From the NCBI RefSeq assembly GCF_003014485.1, contig NZ_PYGA01000026.1, forward strand, positions 27,736 through 91,735: a stretch of DNA of 64,000 nucleotides, in the 5' to 3' direction. The stretch comes from Murinocardiopsis flavida. GTDB lineage: Bacteria > Actinomycetota > Actinomycetes > Streptosporangiales > Streptosporangiaceae. Of the stretch, positions 33,933 through 42,392 are shown one piece after another; the stretch's first letter is position 1; each line of letters opens with the position of its first letter. Below the pieces are notes generated by a model. The model was not told where the DNA came from and ran no database searches. It saw only the letters and a program-made list of their open reading frames with translations. The translations under genes and the position numbers were made by a program.

Positions 33933-34739
33933 ATGGGCGACACGAAGTTCGACTCGCGCAGTTACTGGGACAAGCGGCTCAAGCGCGACTGGACACTGCA
34001 CGGCGTCGGGATGCTGCGTCTCGCGCACAGCTTCAACGTGTGGCAGTACCGGGTCCGCGACCGCGTGTTCCGCCGAACGGTGCGGCGCGCACGCATCGAC
34101 GTCCCCCGCTCCGCCGTCCTCGACATCGGCCCGGGGACCGGGTTCTACATCAACGCATGGACGACGCTGGGCGCCCGCAGCGTCAACGGCCTCGACATCG
34201 CCGACAGCGCGGTCGCGCAGCTGCGCGAGAAGTTCCCCGACGCGACCTTCGACCGTGCCGACATCTCCGACGGAGCGCCGTTCGACGACGGCGCGTTCGA
34301 CGTGGTGTCGGCCTTCGACGTGCTGTTCCACATCGTCGACGACGACCGCTACGAAAAGGCCATGACCGAGGTGCACCGCGTGCTCGCCCCGGGCGGGCGG
34401 TTCATCTTCTCCGAGAACTTCGTGCCGGAGCGGCGGGTCGGCCGGAAGCACTACGTGAGCCGTTCGCGCGAGGAGATCGAGGCCCTCCTGCACGCCGCCG
34501 GGTTCGAGATCGCCTACCACCGGCCCATGTTCGTCTTCATGGTGCCGCCGGTGGCCTCGGCCAGCCGCTGGCGCTGGTACCTGTGGTCGAAGCGCATCCT
34601 CCCCCTCGCAAAGCGCGAGCTGCGCGGCAAGTACCTCGGCGCGGTGATGTTCCCGTTCGAGGTGGCGCTCACCGCGGTCCTGCGGAAGAGCCCGGTCATG
34701 GAGATCGTGGTATGCCGCAAGAGGCAGCCCGAGGGCTGA
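33933..34739 (+). CDS. Class I SAM-dependent methyltransferase
   Basis: 268 residues from ATG 33933 (GTAGGGGG upstream). SAM-binding motif I is VLDIGPGTGFYINAW. Motif II is VNGLDIADSAV. Motif III region is DGAFDVVSAFDVLFHIVDDDRYEKAMTEVHRVLAPGG. Past the fold, a basic C-terminal extension with YLWSKRILPLAKRELRGKYLG may bind membrane or glycan. The substrate is unknown. The gene is convergent with the PhyH gene, with a terminator hairpin between, so it is probably not part of the cluster to the right. Confidence 0.87.
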   Translation: MGDTKFDSRSYWDKRLKRDWTLHGVGMLRLAHSFNVWQYRVRDRVFRRTVRRARIDVPRSAVLDIGPGTGFYINAWTTLGARSVNGLDIADSAVAQLREKFPDATFDRADISDGAPFDDGAFDVVSAFDVLFHIVDDDRYEKAMTEVHRVLAPGGRFIFSENFVPERRVGRKHYVSRSREEIEALLHAAGFEIAYHRPMFVFMVPPVASASRWRWYLWSKRILPLAKRELRGKYLGAVMFPFEVALTAVLRKSPVMEIVVCRKRQPEG

Positions 34740-34753
34740 TCCCCGCGCGCCGG

Positions 34754-34771
34754 GCCCTGCCTCGGCAGGGC
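34754..34771. terminator. Bidirectional terminator at the cluster's left edge
   Basis: GCCCTGCC-TC-GGCAGGGC, perfect 8-bp stem between two convergent genes. It marks the 3' end of the ten-gene minus-strand cluster. Confidence 0.65.
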
Positions 34772-34785
34772 TGCGGCGGGTGGGG

Positions 34786-35607
34786 TCACAGCGGGTACAG
34801 CAGCGGGTTCCCGGGACCGTCGGGCAGCCCGCCCGGCGCGGTCCCGGGCATCAGGATGTCGAGCTGGGCCCGCTCGTGCGCCGCCACCGTGTCGGAGACC
34901 CGGGTCGCGGCGTCGAGGTAGACGACGGTCATGACCCGGCGGGGGACCTCGCCCTCGTTCCGGCCCGCCCGGTGGAACGTCCAGCCGCGGTGGAAGCTGA
35001 CGTCACCGAGGTCGAACGGGTTCTGCACGGTCTCGAACTCCGCGCGCGCCAGCTCCTCCTGCAACCGCTGCTCCGACGCCGCGCTGATGGGCAGGTCCCT
35101 GCCGAACTCGAACCGGTGGCTGCCGCGCGCGAACGCCAGCGGCCCCATCTCCAGCGACGTGTCCTGCAACGGGATCCACACGGTGCAGACCCGGTCGTCG
35201 GCCAGCGGCCAGTAGTACTGGTCGGCGTGCCACGGCGTGATGTCGCCGGACGGCTCCTTGTACAGGGCCTGGTCGGCGAAGAGCCGCACACTGTCGGAGC
35301 GGAGCAGCCGGGCCGCGATCTGCGCCAGCCGCTGCGAGAAGACGAGGTCGCGTGCCGCTTGGCTGTAGCGCCAGATGTTGCCGACCTGGAGGAACGCCTT
35401 TTGCAGTACGGAGCGTTCCGCGTCGGGTACGTCTTCGGTGGAGTTGAGGACCCGGACCTTGTCGGTGATGTCGGGCTCCAACTGCTCCATCAGGGAGCGC
35501 TCGAACACCCCGGGCAACTGCACGAAGCCGTCGCGCTCGAATCCGGCGACGGCATCGGTCGGCAGGTCGTACGTCGTGTGAAGATCTGCTGAGGTGGTCG
35601 GTCGCAC
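34786..35607 (-). CDS. Phytanoyl-CoA dioxygenase family Fe(II)/2-oxoglutarate oxygenase
   Basis: 273 residues from GTG 35607 (AGGTGA upstream). The iron site is visible as HAD at 127-129 (TPWHADQYYWPL) and His ~212 in GDVSFHRGWTFHRAG. A downstream Arg in EVPRRVMTVVYLD would bind 2-oxoglutarate. The family hydroxylates unactivated carbons of small molecules such as ectoine, amino acids and alkylphosphonates. It is the last gene of the minus-strand cluster, 265 bases after the ferredoxin gene. It may have its own promoter or be read through. Confidence 0.88.
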   Translation of the reverse strand: MRPTTSADLHTTYDLPTDAVAGFERDGFVQLPGVFERSLMEQLEPDITDKVRVLNSTEDVPDAERSVLQKAFLQVGNIWRYSQAARDLVFSQRLAQIAARLLRSDSVRLFADQALYKEPSGDITPWHADQYYWPLADDRVCTVWIPLQDTSLEMGPLAFARGSHRFEFGRDLPISAASEQRLQEELARAEFETVQNPFDLGDVSFHRGWTFHRAGRNEGEVPRRVMTVVYLDAATRVSDTVAAHERAQLDILMPGTAPGGLPDGPGNPLLYPL

Positions 35608-35872
35608 GTCGGTTCACCTTTCCCTCGCGCCGGCACGGTCATCGGCGGCGCCGGTGCGGGCCGCACCGGCACCGCAGGGCCCGGAGGGCACGGCGAACGG
35701 CTCGCCGCCGCGCTCCGCGGGTCCGGGCCGACGGAGCCGGTCCGCGAGAATGCGACCCCGGCCCGTGCCGATGTCACAGTCCACATGCTCGCGTGGCGTT
35801 TCGCGTCGGTGCAACCCCGACTCGGGTGGTAATCGCGTTTCTCTGCACCGATTCCCACCCGTGCCGCCCATG

Positions 35873-36085
35873 TCATCGGGGGAGTTTGTCGGCGGCCGCG
35901 AGGGCGATGGCGGCCGCGGGGCACGCGTCCGCGGCCGCCTGCGCCTGCCCCCGCAGCCGCTCGCCGGGCTGCGGGTCCAGCAGGGTCGCCGCATCGTCGT
36001 CGTCGCCGAGGTCGAACAGTTCGGGGGCGACGATGACGCATTGGCCGTGTGCGTCGCAGAGGGCGGCGTCGAATTCGATGCGCAT
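35873..36085 (-). CDS. Small [3Fe-4S]-type ferredoxin
   Basis: 70 residues from ATG 36085, with a strong AGGAGG site. Three cysteines are placed as in P450- and Rieske-associated ferredoxins: C10 and C16 in CDAHGQC, and C55 in DACP. A His replaces the second Cys of a 4Fe-4S site, so a [3Fe-4S] cluster is expected. It lies 77 bases after the ferredoxin-reductase gene. It probably carries electrons from that reductase to the Rieske oxygenase encoded upstream, as no P450 is present. Confidence 0.88.
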   Translation of the reverse strand: MRIEFDAALCDAHGQCVIVAPELFDLGDDDDAATLLDPQPGERLRGQAQAAADACPAAAIALAAADKLPR

Positions 36086-36162
36086 GGTGTCCTCCTCTGG
36101 GTCGTGCTCTGGGTCGGGATCCGAGGCGGGCGGCGGGACCGGCCGGTGGCGGGGCGCCCCGG

Positions 36163-37344
36163 TCAGGCGGCCGGTGCGGGGGACGCGGCCAGGGCGCGCT
36201 GGTAGCCGATGAGGGCGCGGGGCCGGTTCACGGTGACGGCTCCCATCAGTTCGCCGTCCCGGTCGCCCTCCACCACCAGCCGCCCGCTGCCCGGGTCGTC
36301 CTCGACCACGGTGCGGCGCGTGGCGTGCCCGAACAGGCCCGCCGACTGGATCTTGGCGCCGTACTGGTCGCTCCAGAAGGTGGGCACCGGCGTGTACGGG
36401 GTGCGGTGCGCCGGTGCGGCGAGCAGGTTGGCTGCGGCGGCCTTCGCCATGTCCCCGGCGTTGGTCCAGTGCTCCACCTGGAATGGTTCGGAAAGGCGCG
36501 GGTGCGGCCAGGCGGCGACGTCGCCGGCGGCGGCGATGCGGTCCGCGCCGACCGCCATGCAGTGTGTGTCGCAGAGGACGCTGCCCCGGTGCAGGGCGAG
36601 ACCCGATCCCGCCAGCCACTCGGTGTTGGGCACCGAGCCCAGCGCGATCAGGACGACATCGGCGGGGATCCGCGTCCCGTCCGCCATGTGCAGCGCCGTC
36701 ACCCGCCGCCGTCCCTCGAAGCGGGCCACGGTGGTGCCGAGGCGCAGCCGGACGCCGTGCTCGGCGTGCATCGCGGCGACACGGGCGCCGATCTCGGGGC
36801 CGAGCCCCGGCATCGGGTGCGGTGCGATGTCGATGAGCGTCACCGTGGCGACACCAAGGGTCCGCAGCGAGGCGGCCACCTCGCAGCCGAGGAAGCCCGC
36901 CCCGAGGACGGCGACCCTGGTGGCCGGGTCGACCGCCCGGCGCAGCGCGAGGCTGTCGGCCACGGTGCGCAGCGTGTGGACGCCGAGCGGCGGGACCCGC
37001 CCCGGCCAGGGCCGCGCCCGCCGCCCGGTGGCGATGACCAGGCCGTCGTACGGCACCTGCCGTCCGTCGTGCAGCAGGATGGTGCGCCGGGCGCGGTCCA
37101 GCGCCGCCGCGCGGGTGCCGAGGAGCCAGGTCGCCTGGATCCGGTCCGCGGGGAACCGGCAGCGGTCCGGGTCCATGGTGCCGGTGAGGACCTGCTTGGA
37201 CAGCGGGGGGCGGTTGTAGGGCGGGTGCGGCTCGTCCCCGATGACGGTGAGCTCTCCGTCGAAGCCGCCGTCGCGCAGGGCCTCGCCCGCGCGAAGCCCC
37301 GCCAGGCCCGCCCCGGCGATCACTATGCGCCGCGCTTGTGTCAT
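36163..37344 (-). CDS. NAD(P)H-dependent ferredoxin reductase (FAD)
   Basis: 393 residues. The FAD-binding GxGxxG is RIVIAGAGLAGLRAGEAL, the NAD site RVAVLGAGFLGCEVAASL, and the second FAD contact AAGDVAAWPH. The active-site-like segment PPYNRPPLSKQVL is shared with putidaredoxin- and rubredoxin-reductase-like enzymes of oxygenase systems. ATG 37344 overlaps the aldehyde dehydrogenase stop by four bases. With the ferredoxin it makes a complete electron supply for the Rieske component. Confidence 0.91.
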   Translation of the reverse strand: MTQARRIVIAGAGLAGLRAGEALRDGGFDGELTVIGDEPHPPYNRPPLSKQVLTGTMDPDRCRFPADRIQATWLLGTRAAALDRARRTILLHDGRQVPYDGLVIATGRRARPWPGRVPPLGVHTLRTVADSLALRRAVDPATRVAVLGAGFLGCEVAASLRTLGVATVTLIDIAPHPMPGLGPEIGARVAAMHAEHGVRLRLGTTVARFEGRRRVTALHMADGTRIPADVVLIALGSVPNTEWLAGSGLALHRGSVLCDTHCMAVGADRIAAAGDVAAWPHPRLSEPFQVEHWTNAGDMAKAAAANLLAAPAHRTPYTPVPTFWSDQYGAKIQSAGLFGHATRRTVVEDDPGSGRLVVEGDRDGELMGAVTVNRPRALIGYQRALAASPAPAA

Positions 37345-38813
37345 GGCCGCTCATCCCCCTTGATCCGCACGACGACGTTCCTGAGCCGGGTGTAGTTGTC
37401 CAGCGCGGCGAGGCCCCGCTCGCGTCCGTAGCCGCTGTGCCCGGAGCCGCCGAAGGGGCTTTCCACGCCGCCCGTGAAGTACTCGTTGACCATGACGTAG
37501 CCGGCCCGCACGTCCCGGGCGAAGCGCAGCGCGCGGTCCACGTCGCGGGTGTGGATGCCGGCCGCCAGGCCGTAGTCGGTGGCGTCGGCGAGCTCGGCGG
37601 CCTCGTCGTCGCCGCCGAAGGTCAGCACGGCCAGCACCGGACCGAAGATCTCCTCGCGCGCCACCAGCATGTCCGGCCGCACGCCGTCCAGGAGGGTCGG
37701 CGCGACGAAGTAGCCCTTCGGGAAGTCCGCCGCCCCGGCCACGACGTGCGCGCCCGCGGACCGCCCCGCGTCGATGTAGCCGAGGACCCGGTCGCGCTGC
37801 GCCGCCGAGATGAGGGGGCCCACGTCGGGGTCGTCCATGCCGGGGCCGACGCGCAGCCGCGCCGTCCGCTCCGCCAGCCGTTCCAGCAGCGGTCCGTGCA
37901 CAGCGGTGTGGACGAGCAGGCGGGAGCCCGCGTCGCAGTACTGCCCGGCGTTGGTGAAGATGCCCTTGGCGATCTCGTCGGCCGCGTGGTCGAGGTCGGC
38001 GTCGTCGAACACGATCTGCGGGGACTTGCCGCCCAGTTCGAGCAGCACCGGGGTGATGTTCTCCCCGGCGGCCCGCAGTACGGCCCGGCCGGTGGGCACC
38101 GAACCGGTGAAGGTCAGCGAGTCGATGCCGGGGTGGCCGCTGAGGGCCGCGCCCGCCTCGCCGCCGAAACCGGTGACGACGTTGTACGCCCCGGCCGGCC
38201 ACCCGGCCTCCCGGAGGACGTCGGCGAGCGCCAGCGCGGTCAGCGGGGCCTGCTCGGCGGGTTTGACGACGGCGGTGTTGCCTGCCGCCAGCGCCGGGGC
38301 CAGGCTCCGGCAGACCATGGACAGCGGTGCGTTCCACGGCGTGATGTGCGCGGTCACCCCGCACGGTTCGCGGACGGTGTAGTCCAGGTAGTCCGGACCG
38401 AGCGGCACCGTCTCGCCCTGGATCTTGTCCGCGGCCCCGGCGTAGTAGTCGAAGTACCGCACGCAGCCGCGGATCTCGCTCCGGGAGAGCGAGAGCGGTT
38501 TGCCGGTGTCGCGCGTCTCCAGGATGGCGAACTCCTCGGCACGGGACTCCAGGGTCCGCGCGGCCCGGGTGAGCAGCAGGGCCCGGTCCACCGGCGCCAT
38601 GCGGCGGCAGGGCCCGGCGAACGCGGCTCGCGCCGCCCGGACGGCGTCGTCGACGTCCGCCGGGCCGCCGCGCGCCACCCGGGCGACGGTCTCCTCGGTC
38701 GACGGGTCGAGGGTCGCGAAGGTGGCGGCGGAGCGGGCCGGGGTCCACTGGCCGTCGATGAACAGCCCGCCGGGTGGGATCCCGCCGGCCGGGACCCCGC
38801 CGCGCTCACTCAT
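37341..38813 (-). CDS. Aldehyde dehydrogenase, betaine-aldehyde type
   Basis: 490 residues. Catalytic Cys 293 is in FTNAGQYCDAGSR, and general-base Glu 259 is in LLELGGKSP. The NAD-binding GSVPTGR and the oxyanion Asn in TPWNAP are present. The overall pattern is closest to betaine-aldehyde or gamma-aminobutyraldehyde dehydrogenases. It oxidises an aldehyde to the acid in the cytoplasm. Its start overlaps the end of the Rieske gene by eight bases. In this cluster it could oxidise an aldehyde released by amine oxidation; the exact substrate is unknown. Confidence 0.92.
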   Translation of the reverse strand: MSERGGVPAGGIPPGGLFIDGQWTPARSAATFATLDPSTEETVARVARGGPADVDDAVRAARAAFAGPCRRMAPVDRALLLTRAARTLESRAEEFAILETRDTGKPLSLSRSEIRGCVRYFDYYAGAADKIQGETVPLGPDYLDYTVREPCGVTAHITPWNAPLSMVCRSLAPALAAGNTAVVKPAEQAPLTALALADVLREAGWPAGAYNVVTGFGGEAGAALSGHPGIDSLTFTGSVPTGRAVLRAAGENITPVLLELGGKSPQIVFDDADLDHAADEIAKGIFTNAGQYCDAGSRLLVHTAVHGPLLERLAERTARLRVGPGMDDPDVGPLISAAQRDRVLGYIDAGRSAGAHVVAGAADFPKGYFVAPTLLDGVRPDMLVAREEIFGPVLAVLTFGGDDEAAELADATDYGLAAGIHTRDVDRALRFARDVRAGYVMVNEYFTGGVESPFGGSGHSGYGRERGLAALDNYTRLRNVVVRIKGDERP

Positions 38814-40104
38814 CGCCGGTCACGAACATCGGGGTCATCGCCTGCCCGTCGCCCGCGGGGACCCGGTCGACGCCGACCATCCGGTCGATGACCATGTTCT
38901 GGAAGCGGTGCAGCGGCTCCTCGAACCGGTAGCACATGCGGCCGCCCGGGTAGTCCGGGTTCGCGATGCCCTGCTGGACGCGTTCGACGATCTCCAGGTC
39001 CTGCCGGTTCACCAGGTCCCAGAAGCGTTCGAGCTGGTCGAGCCCTGCGTCCGCGTCGTCGCCCGCCACCGAGTCGGGGTGGGTGAGGATGACCGCCTCC
39101 TCGACGGTGCGGCCGGGCCCGTCGGGGCGGCCGAACAGGACGAAGGCGTGGTTGGGCAGGACCACGATCGCGGTGTTCGGGAACAGCCAGACGAAGCGGC
39201 CCGCACTGGCGTCCGCCGCGCCGAGGCCCGACACCGGGGGCAGCCCGTCCCAGCCGCCCGCCTCGGTGTTGCGGGAGATCGGGGTGGTGCACATGCCGGT
39301 GTACATGCCGGGGCCCTGCCAGCGGTAGTGGTCGGCGAGGCGGGACACCTGGATGAGTTCGGGGTGCACCCACGGCAGGTGGTAGTACTCCATGAAGTTC
39401 TCGCCGATGAGCTTGTAGTTGGCCGCCACGTCGTAGCTCAGCCGGCGCATGGCACGCCACTGGGGGAGCCGGTGCCCGGCGAACCGCTCGGGCAGGTCGC
39501 CGAGCTGCCGGCGCAGCGGCGCGGCGTGCCGGTCGAGGTTGACGAAGACGAGGAAGCCCCAGGAGTCCGCCCGCACCGGCAGCAGCCCGTAGTCCGCCCG
39601 GTCGAAGCCCTTGACGTCGGACATGTCGAACACGCCCTGCTGGTCCGGTGGGATGTCCGAGCCCTCGAACAGCGGTGTGCCCAGGCAGTTGCCGTCCAGG
39701 TCGTAGGTCCAGCTGTGGTACGGGCAGCGGATCCTCCTGTTCCGCCCGACGGCGCTTACGCCGTCGAGCAGCTTGGTGGCCCGGTGCCGGCAGACATTGT
39801 GGAACGCGCGCAGTTCGCCCTGCTCGTTGCGGGTGACGATGAGCGAGCGCCCGGCAACGTCGGCGAGGATCACCTGGCCGGGCTTCTCGACCTGGCAGGT
39901 GGTGCCGACCGCGACCCAGCTGTTCGCGAAGACCCGCTCGCGCTCGATGTCGTGGAACTCCTGGGACGTGTAGGCCGCGGGGAGAAGGGTGGTGGCGAAC
40001 TCCACCGGAACGCGCGAACTCCGGTACGTCTGCTCGTCGGTGAAGGCGCCCGCCGCGGCCGACTGCGGGTGCGGCGCGCCGTTGATGTCGGTGCCGATGC
40101 TCAT
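38806..40104 (-). CDS. Rieske non-haem iron oxygenase, choline/betaine/carnitine-oxygenase type
   Basis: 432 residues from ATG 40104 (GGAGAGGGGAGC upstream). The Rieske [2Fe-2S] ligands are C105-H107 (NVCRHRA) and C127-H130 (CPYHSW). The mononuclear iron region ENFMEYYHLPWVHPEL gives His 242 and His 247. Glu 239 replaces the Asp bridge of classic aromatic dioxygenases; an E at this place is typical for enzymes acting on quaternary amines such as glycine betaine, stachydrine and carnitine. It probably N-demethylates or hydroxylates a methylated amine. The following genes supply its electrons. Confidence 0.9.
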   Translation of the reverse strand: MSIGTDINGAPHPQSAAAGAFTDEQTYRSSRVPVEFATTLLPAAYTSQEFHDIERERVFANSWVAVGTTCQVEKPGQVILADVAGRSLIVTRNEQGELRAFHNVCRHRATKLLDGVSAVGRNRRIRCPYHSWTYDLDGNCLGTPLFEGSDIPPDQQGVFDMSDVKGFDRADYGLLPVRADSWGFLVFVNLDRHAAPLRRQLGDLPERFAGHRLPQWRAMRRLSYDVAANYKLIGENFMEYYHLPWVHPELIQVSRLADHYRWQGPGMYTGMCTTPISRNTEAGGWDGLPPVSGLGAADASAGRFVWLFPNTAIVVLPNHAFVLFGRPDGPGRTVEEAVILTHPDSVAGDDADAGLDQLERFWDLVNRQDLEIVERVQQGIANPDYPGGRMCYRFEEPLHRFQNMVIDRMVGVDRVPAGDGQAMTPMFVTGDE

Positions 40105-40130
40105 GTCCAGCTCCCCTCTCCGGGTCGGGA

Positions 40131-41321
40131 TCAACTGTGGAAGGCCTGCTCGAACGTGTGGTCGGTGAGGGCCGGGCGGGCGAGGGAGAACGCGTCGACG
40201 GGGTGGGAGGAGGCGCCGTCGAGGGCGAGCTCCGCGAGGATCGTGCCGATCAGGGCGGCGAACTTGTAGGCGTGGCCCGCCCCGACCGCGACCACGACCC
40301 GCGGGTCGCCGGGGAGGGTGTCGAGCACGAAGTTCTGGTCGGGCGGGATGGTGTAGAGGCAGGTCTTCGTGGTGAGCTCCGGCCCGGCGAACCCGGGGAT
40401 GTGCTCGTTCAGGAAGGCCAGGTACCGCTCGCGGCGCCGCGGGTCGGGGTCGAAGGTCCTGGTGTCGGCGGTGACCTCGTGGCCGCCCATGTGCTGGCCC
40501 AGTTTGGTCGCCACCTCGCCGTAGACGGGGAAGCCGTAGAAGTTGTGCTCGCCGTGCCACATGAAGACCGGGAAGTTCTCCGGGGCGAACGCGCGCAGGT
40601 CGGCGGTGGCGTAGTAGGTGACCTGCTCCTGGGTGACCGTCAGTGGCAGTTGTACCCCGCAGTCGGCGAGCAGCCGGTTGGTCCAGGCGTCGCCGGCGAT
40701 CACCACCCGGTCGGCCAGGTAGGTCTCGTCGTCGGTGCGCACCTCGACCCCTGCCGGTGTCGGGCGGACGGCCCGGACCGGGGTGTCCTCGACGATGCGG
40801 GCACCGAGGCCGCGGGCGAGCGCCGCGTGGACCGCGTTGGCCCTGCGCGCGTCCACGATGCCGGAGTCGCGCTGGTACAGGGTGCGTTCGCCGCCGGTCA
40901 GCCGGAACTGCGGCCACCGCCGCATGACCTCGGCGGGGTCGAGCAGTTCGTGGTCGACCCCGAACTCTGTGAAGAGCCGCACGTAGCCCTCGATGTTGCG
41001 GGTGCCGGTGTCCCCGGCCGCGCGGTGGTCGGCGTCCTCGATGACCAGCCCGCCGGTGGTGGTGACGAGCCGCTGCGCCGAGGCGTCCTCGACCTCGCGC
41101 CACGCCGCGTAGGCGGCGGGGGCGAGCGCCGAGTACGCGCGCTGGTGCTGGGCGAGCCGGATGATCCGGGAGTGGTCCTGGGAGGCGCCGCGCTCGTGGC
41201 CGAGCCGGAACTGCTCGATGCCGAGTACGCCGGGGCCGAGCCTGAGTGAGAGCCGGTACAGTGCCGCGGAGCCGAGGCCACCGCAACCGACCACGATCGC
41301 TGGGAAGTGTTTCATCGACAT
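40131..41321 (-). CDS. Monomeric sarcosine oxidase/N-methyl amino acid oxidase family
   Basis: 396 residues. The FAD site is IVVGCGGLGSAALYRLSLR, followed by the second contact ERGASQDHSRIIRLAQ. The covalent-flavin Cys is C321 in TKTCLYTIPPDQNFVLD, followed by GAGHAYKFAALIG. All landmarks match MSOX/SolA, which oxidise secondary N-methyl amines to formaldehyde and the primary amine. This fits a step after Rieske demethylation, or oxidation of a cyclic imino acid. It is 26 bases before the Rieske gene. Confidence 0.92.
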   Translation of the reverse strand: MSMKHFPAIVVGCGGLGSAALYRLSLRLGPGVLGIEQFRLGHERGASQDHSRIIRLAQHQRAYSALAPAAYAAWREVEDASAQRLVTTTGGLVIEDADHRAAGDTGTRNIEGYVRLFTEFGVDHELLDPAEVMRRWPQFRLTGGERTLYQRDSGIVDARRANAVHAALARGLGARIVEDTPVRAVRPTPAGVEVRTDDETYLADRVVIAGDAWTNRLLADCGVQLPLTVTQEQVTYYATADLRAFAPENFPVFMWHGEHNFYGFPVYGEVATKLGQHMGGHEVTADTRTFDPDPRRRERYLAFLNEHIPGFAGPELTTKTCLYTIPPDQNFVLDTLPGDPRVVVAVGAGHAYKFAALIGTILAELALDGASSHPVDAFSLARPALTDHTFEQAFHS

Positions 41322-41397
41322 CCCCCGCTGAGCCGCCGAGATGCGTCCTTGCGGCTTCAGGATGCGGGTGCCGGACCGTACAGGTCTATCTCAGAAA

Positions 41398-41427
41398 AAT
41401 ACAGATGACCGTGCGAAATCCGTACAA
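41398..41427 (-). promoter_or_regulatory. Possible internal promoter for the MSOX-Rieske sub-operon
   Basis: In the 252-base gap before the oxidase gene, the minus strand has TTGTAC (41422-41427) and TGTATT (41398-41403) 18 bases apart, in the only AT-rich part. It would split the cluster into two transcripts. No gene was seen in 41322-41573. Confidence 0.45.
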
Positions 41428-41573
41428 GATCAACACCACTCGCCGCCCCTCCGCGCGGCCCCGGATCGGCCGCCGTCGCCGCGGGCGCGGTGTGCTGCGG
41501 CGGCCTCCGCGGCCGGCTCGCCGCGACGGCCGGGTGGACCGCGGGGCCGCCGGTCCCGGCGGGCCCCCGCGGT

Positions 41574-42392
41574 TCAGTCGCCCTGGGGGCGCTCCCCCGT
41601 TGCGAAGGTCACCCGCGCCGTGGCGGGGAGCCCCTCGGCGGTCCGCGACGATTCGAGCAGCGCGAACAGCTCGCGGCGCAGCTCCTCCAGGTCGGGCCCC
41701 GGCAGCCGCTCGAACACGCCGCGGGTGCTGACCGTCCACGCCCATTCCCACCACGCGGCGGTGTCGGCGAACAGGAGGGTCCGGGTCTCCTCGCGTACGC
41801 GGACACTGGTGCAGCCCGAGCGCGTGAGCAGGTCTCCGGCGTCCATGCCGAACGCGTCCCGGCGCTGAGCCGGCACCCCCGCCCGCCGCAGGTAGCAGGC
41901 GTAAAGTTCGCCCACCCGCGGATCGTCCCCCGGTGTCACCGGGGCAGCGGGCACGGAGACGCCGCAACGCCCGCCCGGCCGCAGCGCGCGCAGCATCCCT
42001 GCGGCGGCGGCGCGCGGGTCGGGCATGAGGAACAGCGCGAAAGCGCACACGGCCGCGTCGTAGGAGCCGGCGGGGACGTCGAGCGCTTGGGCGTCCATCA
42101 GGGCCGCGGAGGCGTGGCCGACCCCCTCTGCGGAGATGTCGGCCCGGAGGTGCGCCACCATCGACGTCGACAGGTCCACCCCGTGCACGGCGCCCCCGGG
42201 CCCCACGGCCCGCGCCGCGGGGAACAGGCAGGCGCCGCGCCCGGCGGCCACGTCGAGCACGCGCTCGCCCGGCGCGGGCGCGACCAGATCCACCAGGCGC
42301 TGCCCGAACACCCGGAAGTACGCGACCCCGGTGTCGTAGTTCGGCGCGCACCTGCTGTAGACGGCGGCGACGCCGGACTCCGGCCGCGTCAC
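41574..42392 (-). CDS. Class I SAM-dependent methyltransferase (UbiE-like)
   Basis: 272 residues from GTG 42392, which overlaps the aminotransferase stop (GTGA). Motif I is RVLDVAAGRGACLFPAARAVG. Motif II is VHGVDLSTSMVAHL. The post-motif region is SYDAAVCAFALFLMPDPRAAAAGMLRALRPGGRCGVSV. The N-terminus AAVYSRCAPNYDTGVAYFRVFGQRLVD is the UbiE/COQ5-type cap. Two to three residues of a substrate lid are seen in the C-terminal half (WWEWAWTVSTRGVFERL). It probably N- or O-methylates the cluster's intermediate, in opposition to, or before, the oxidative demethylating enzymes. Confidence 0.86.
   Translation of the reverse strand: MTRPESGVAAVYSRCAPNYDTGVAYFRVFGQRLVDLVAPAPGERVLDVAAGRGACLFPAARAVGPGGAVHGVDLSTSMVAHLRADISAEGVGHASAALMDAQALDVPAGSYDAAVCAFALFLMPDPRAAAAGMLRALRPGGRCGVSVPAAPVTPGDDPRVGELYACYLRRAGVPAQRRDAFGMDAGDLLTRSGCTSVRVREETRTLLFADTAAWWEWAWTVSTRGVFERLPGPDLEELRRELFALLESSRTAEGLPATARVTFATGERPQGD

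Noticed and set aside
35608..35872. A gene between ferredoxin and PhyH genes
   Set aside because: All frames here lack a ribosome site and recognisable domain; treated as spacer.
34786..41321. Plain choline or betaine catabolic operon
   Set aside because: Rieske, sarcosine-oxidase and aldehyde-dehydrogenase genes fit, but choline dehydrogenase, dimethylglycine enzymes, folate genes and a transporter are missing, and the threonine-synthase-like, aminotransferase and adenylating genes do not belong. Kept only as an alternative.
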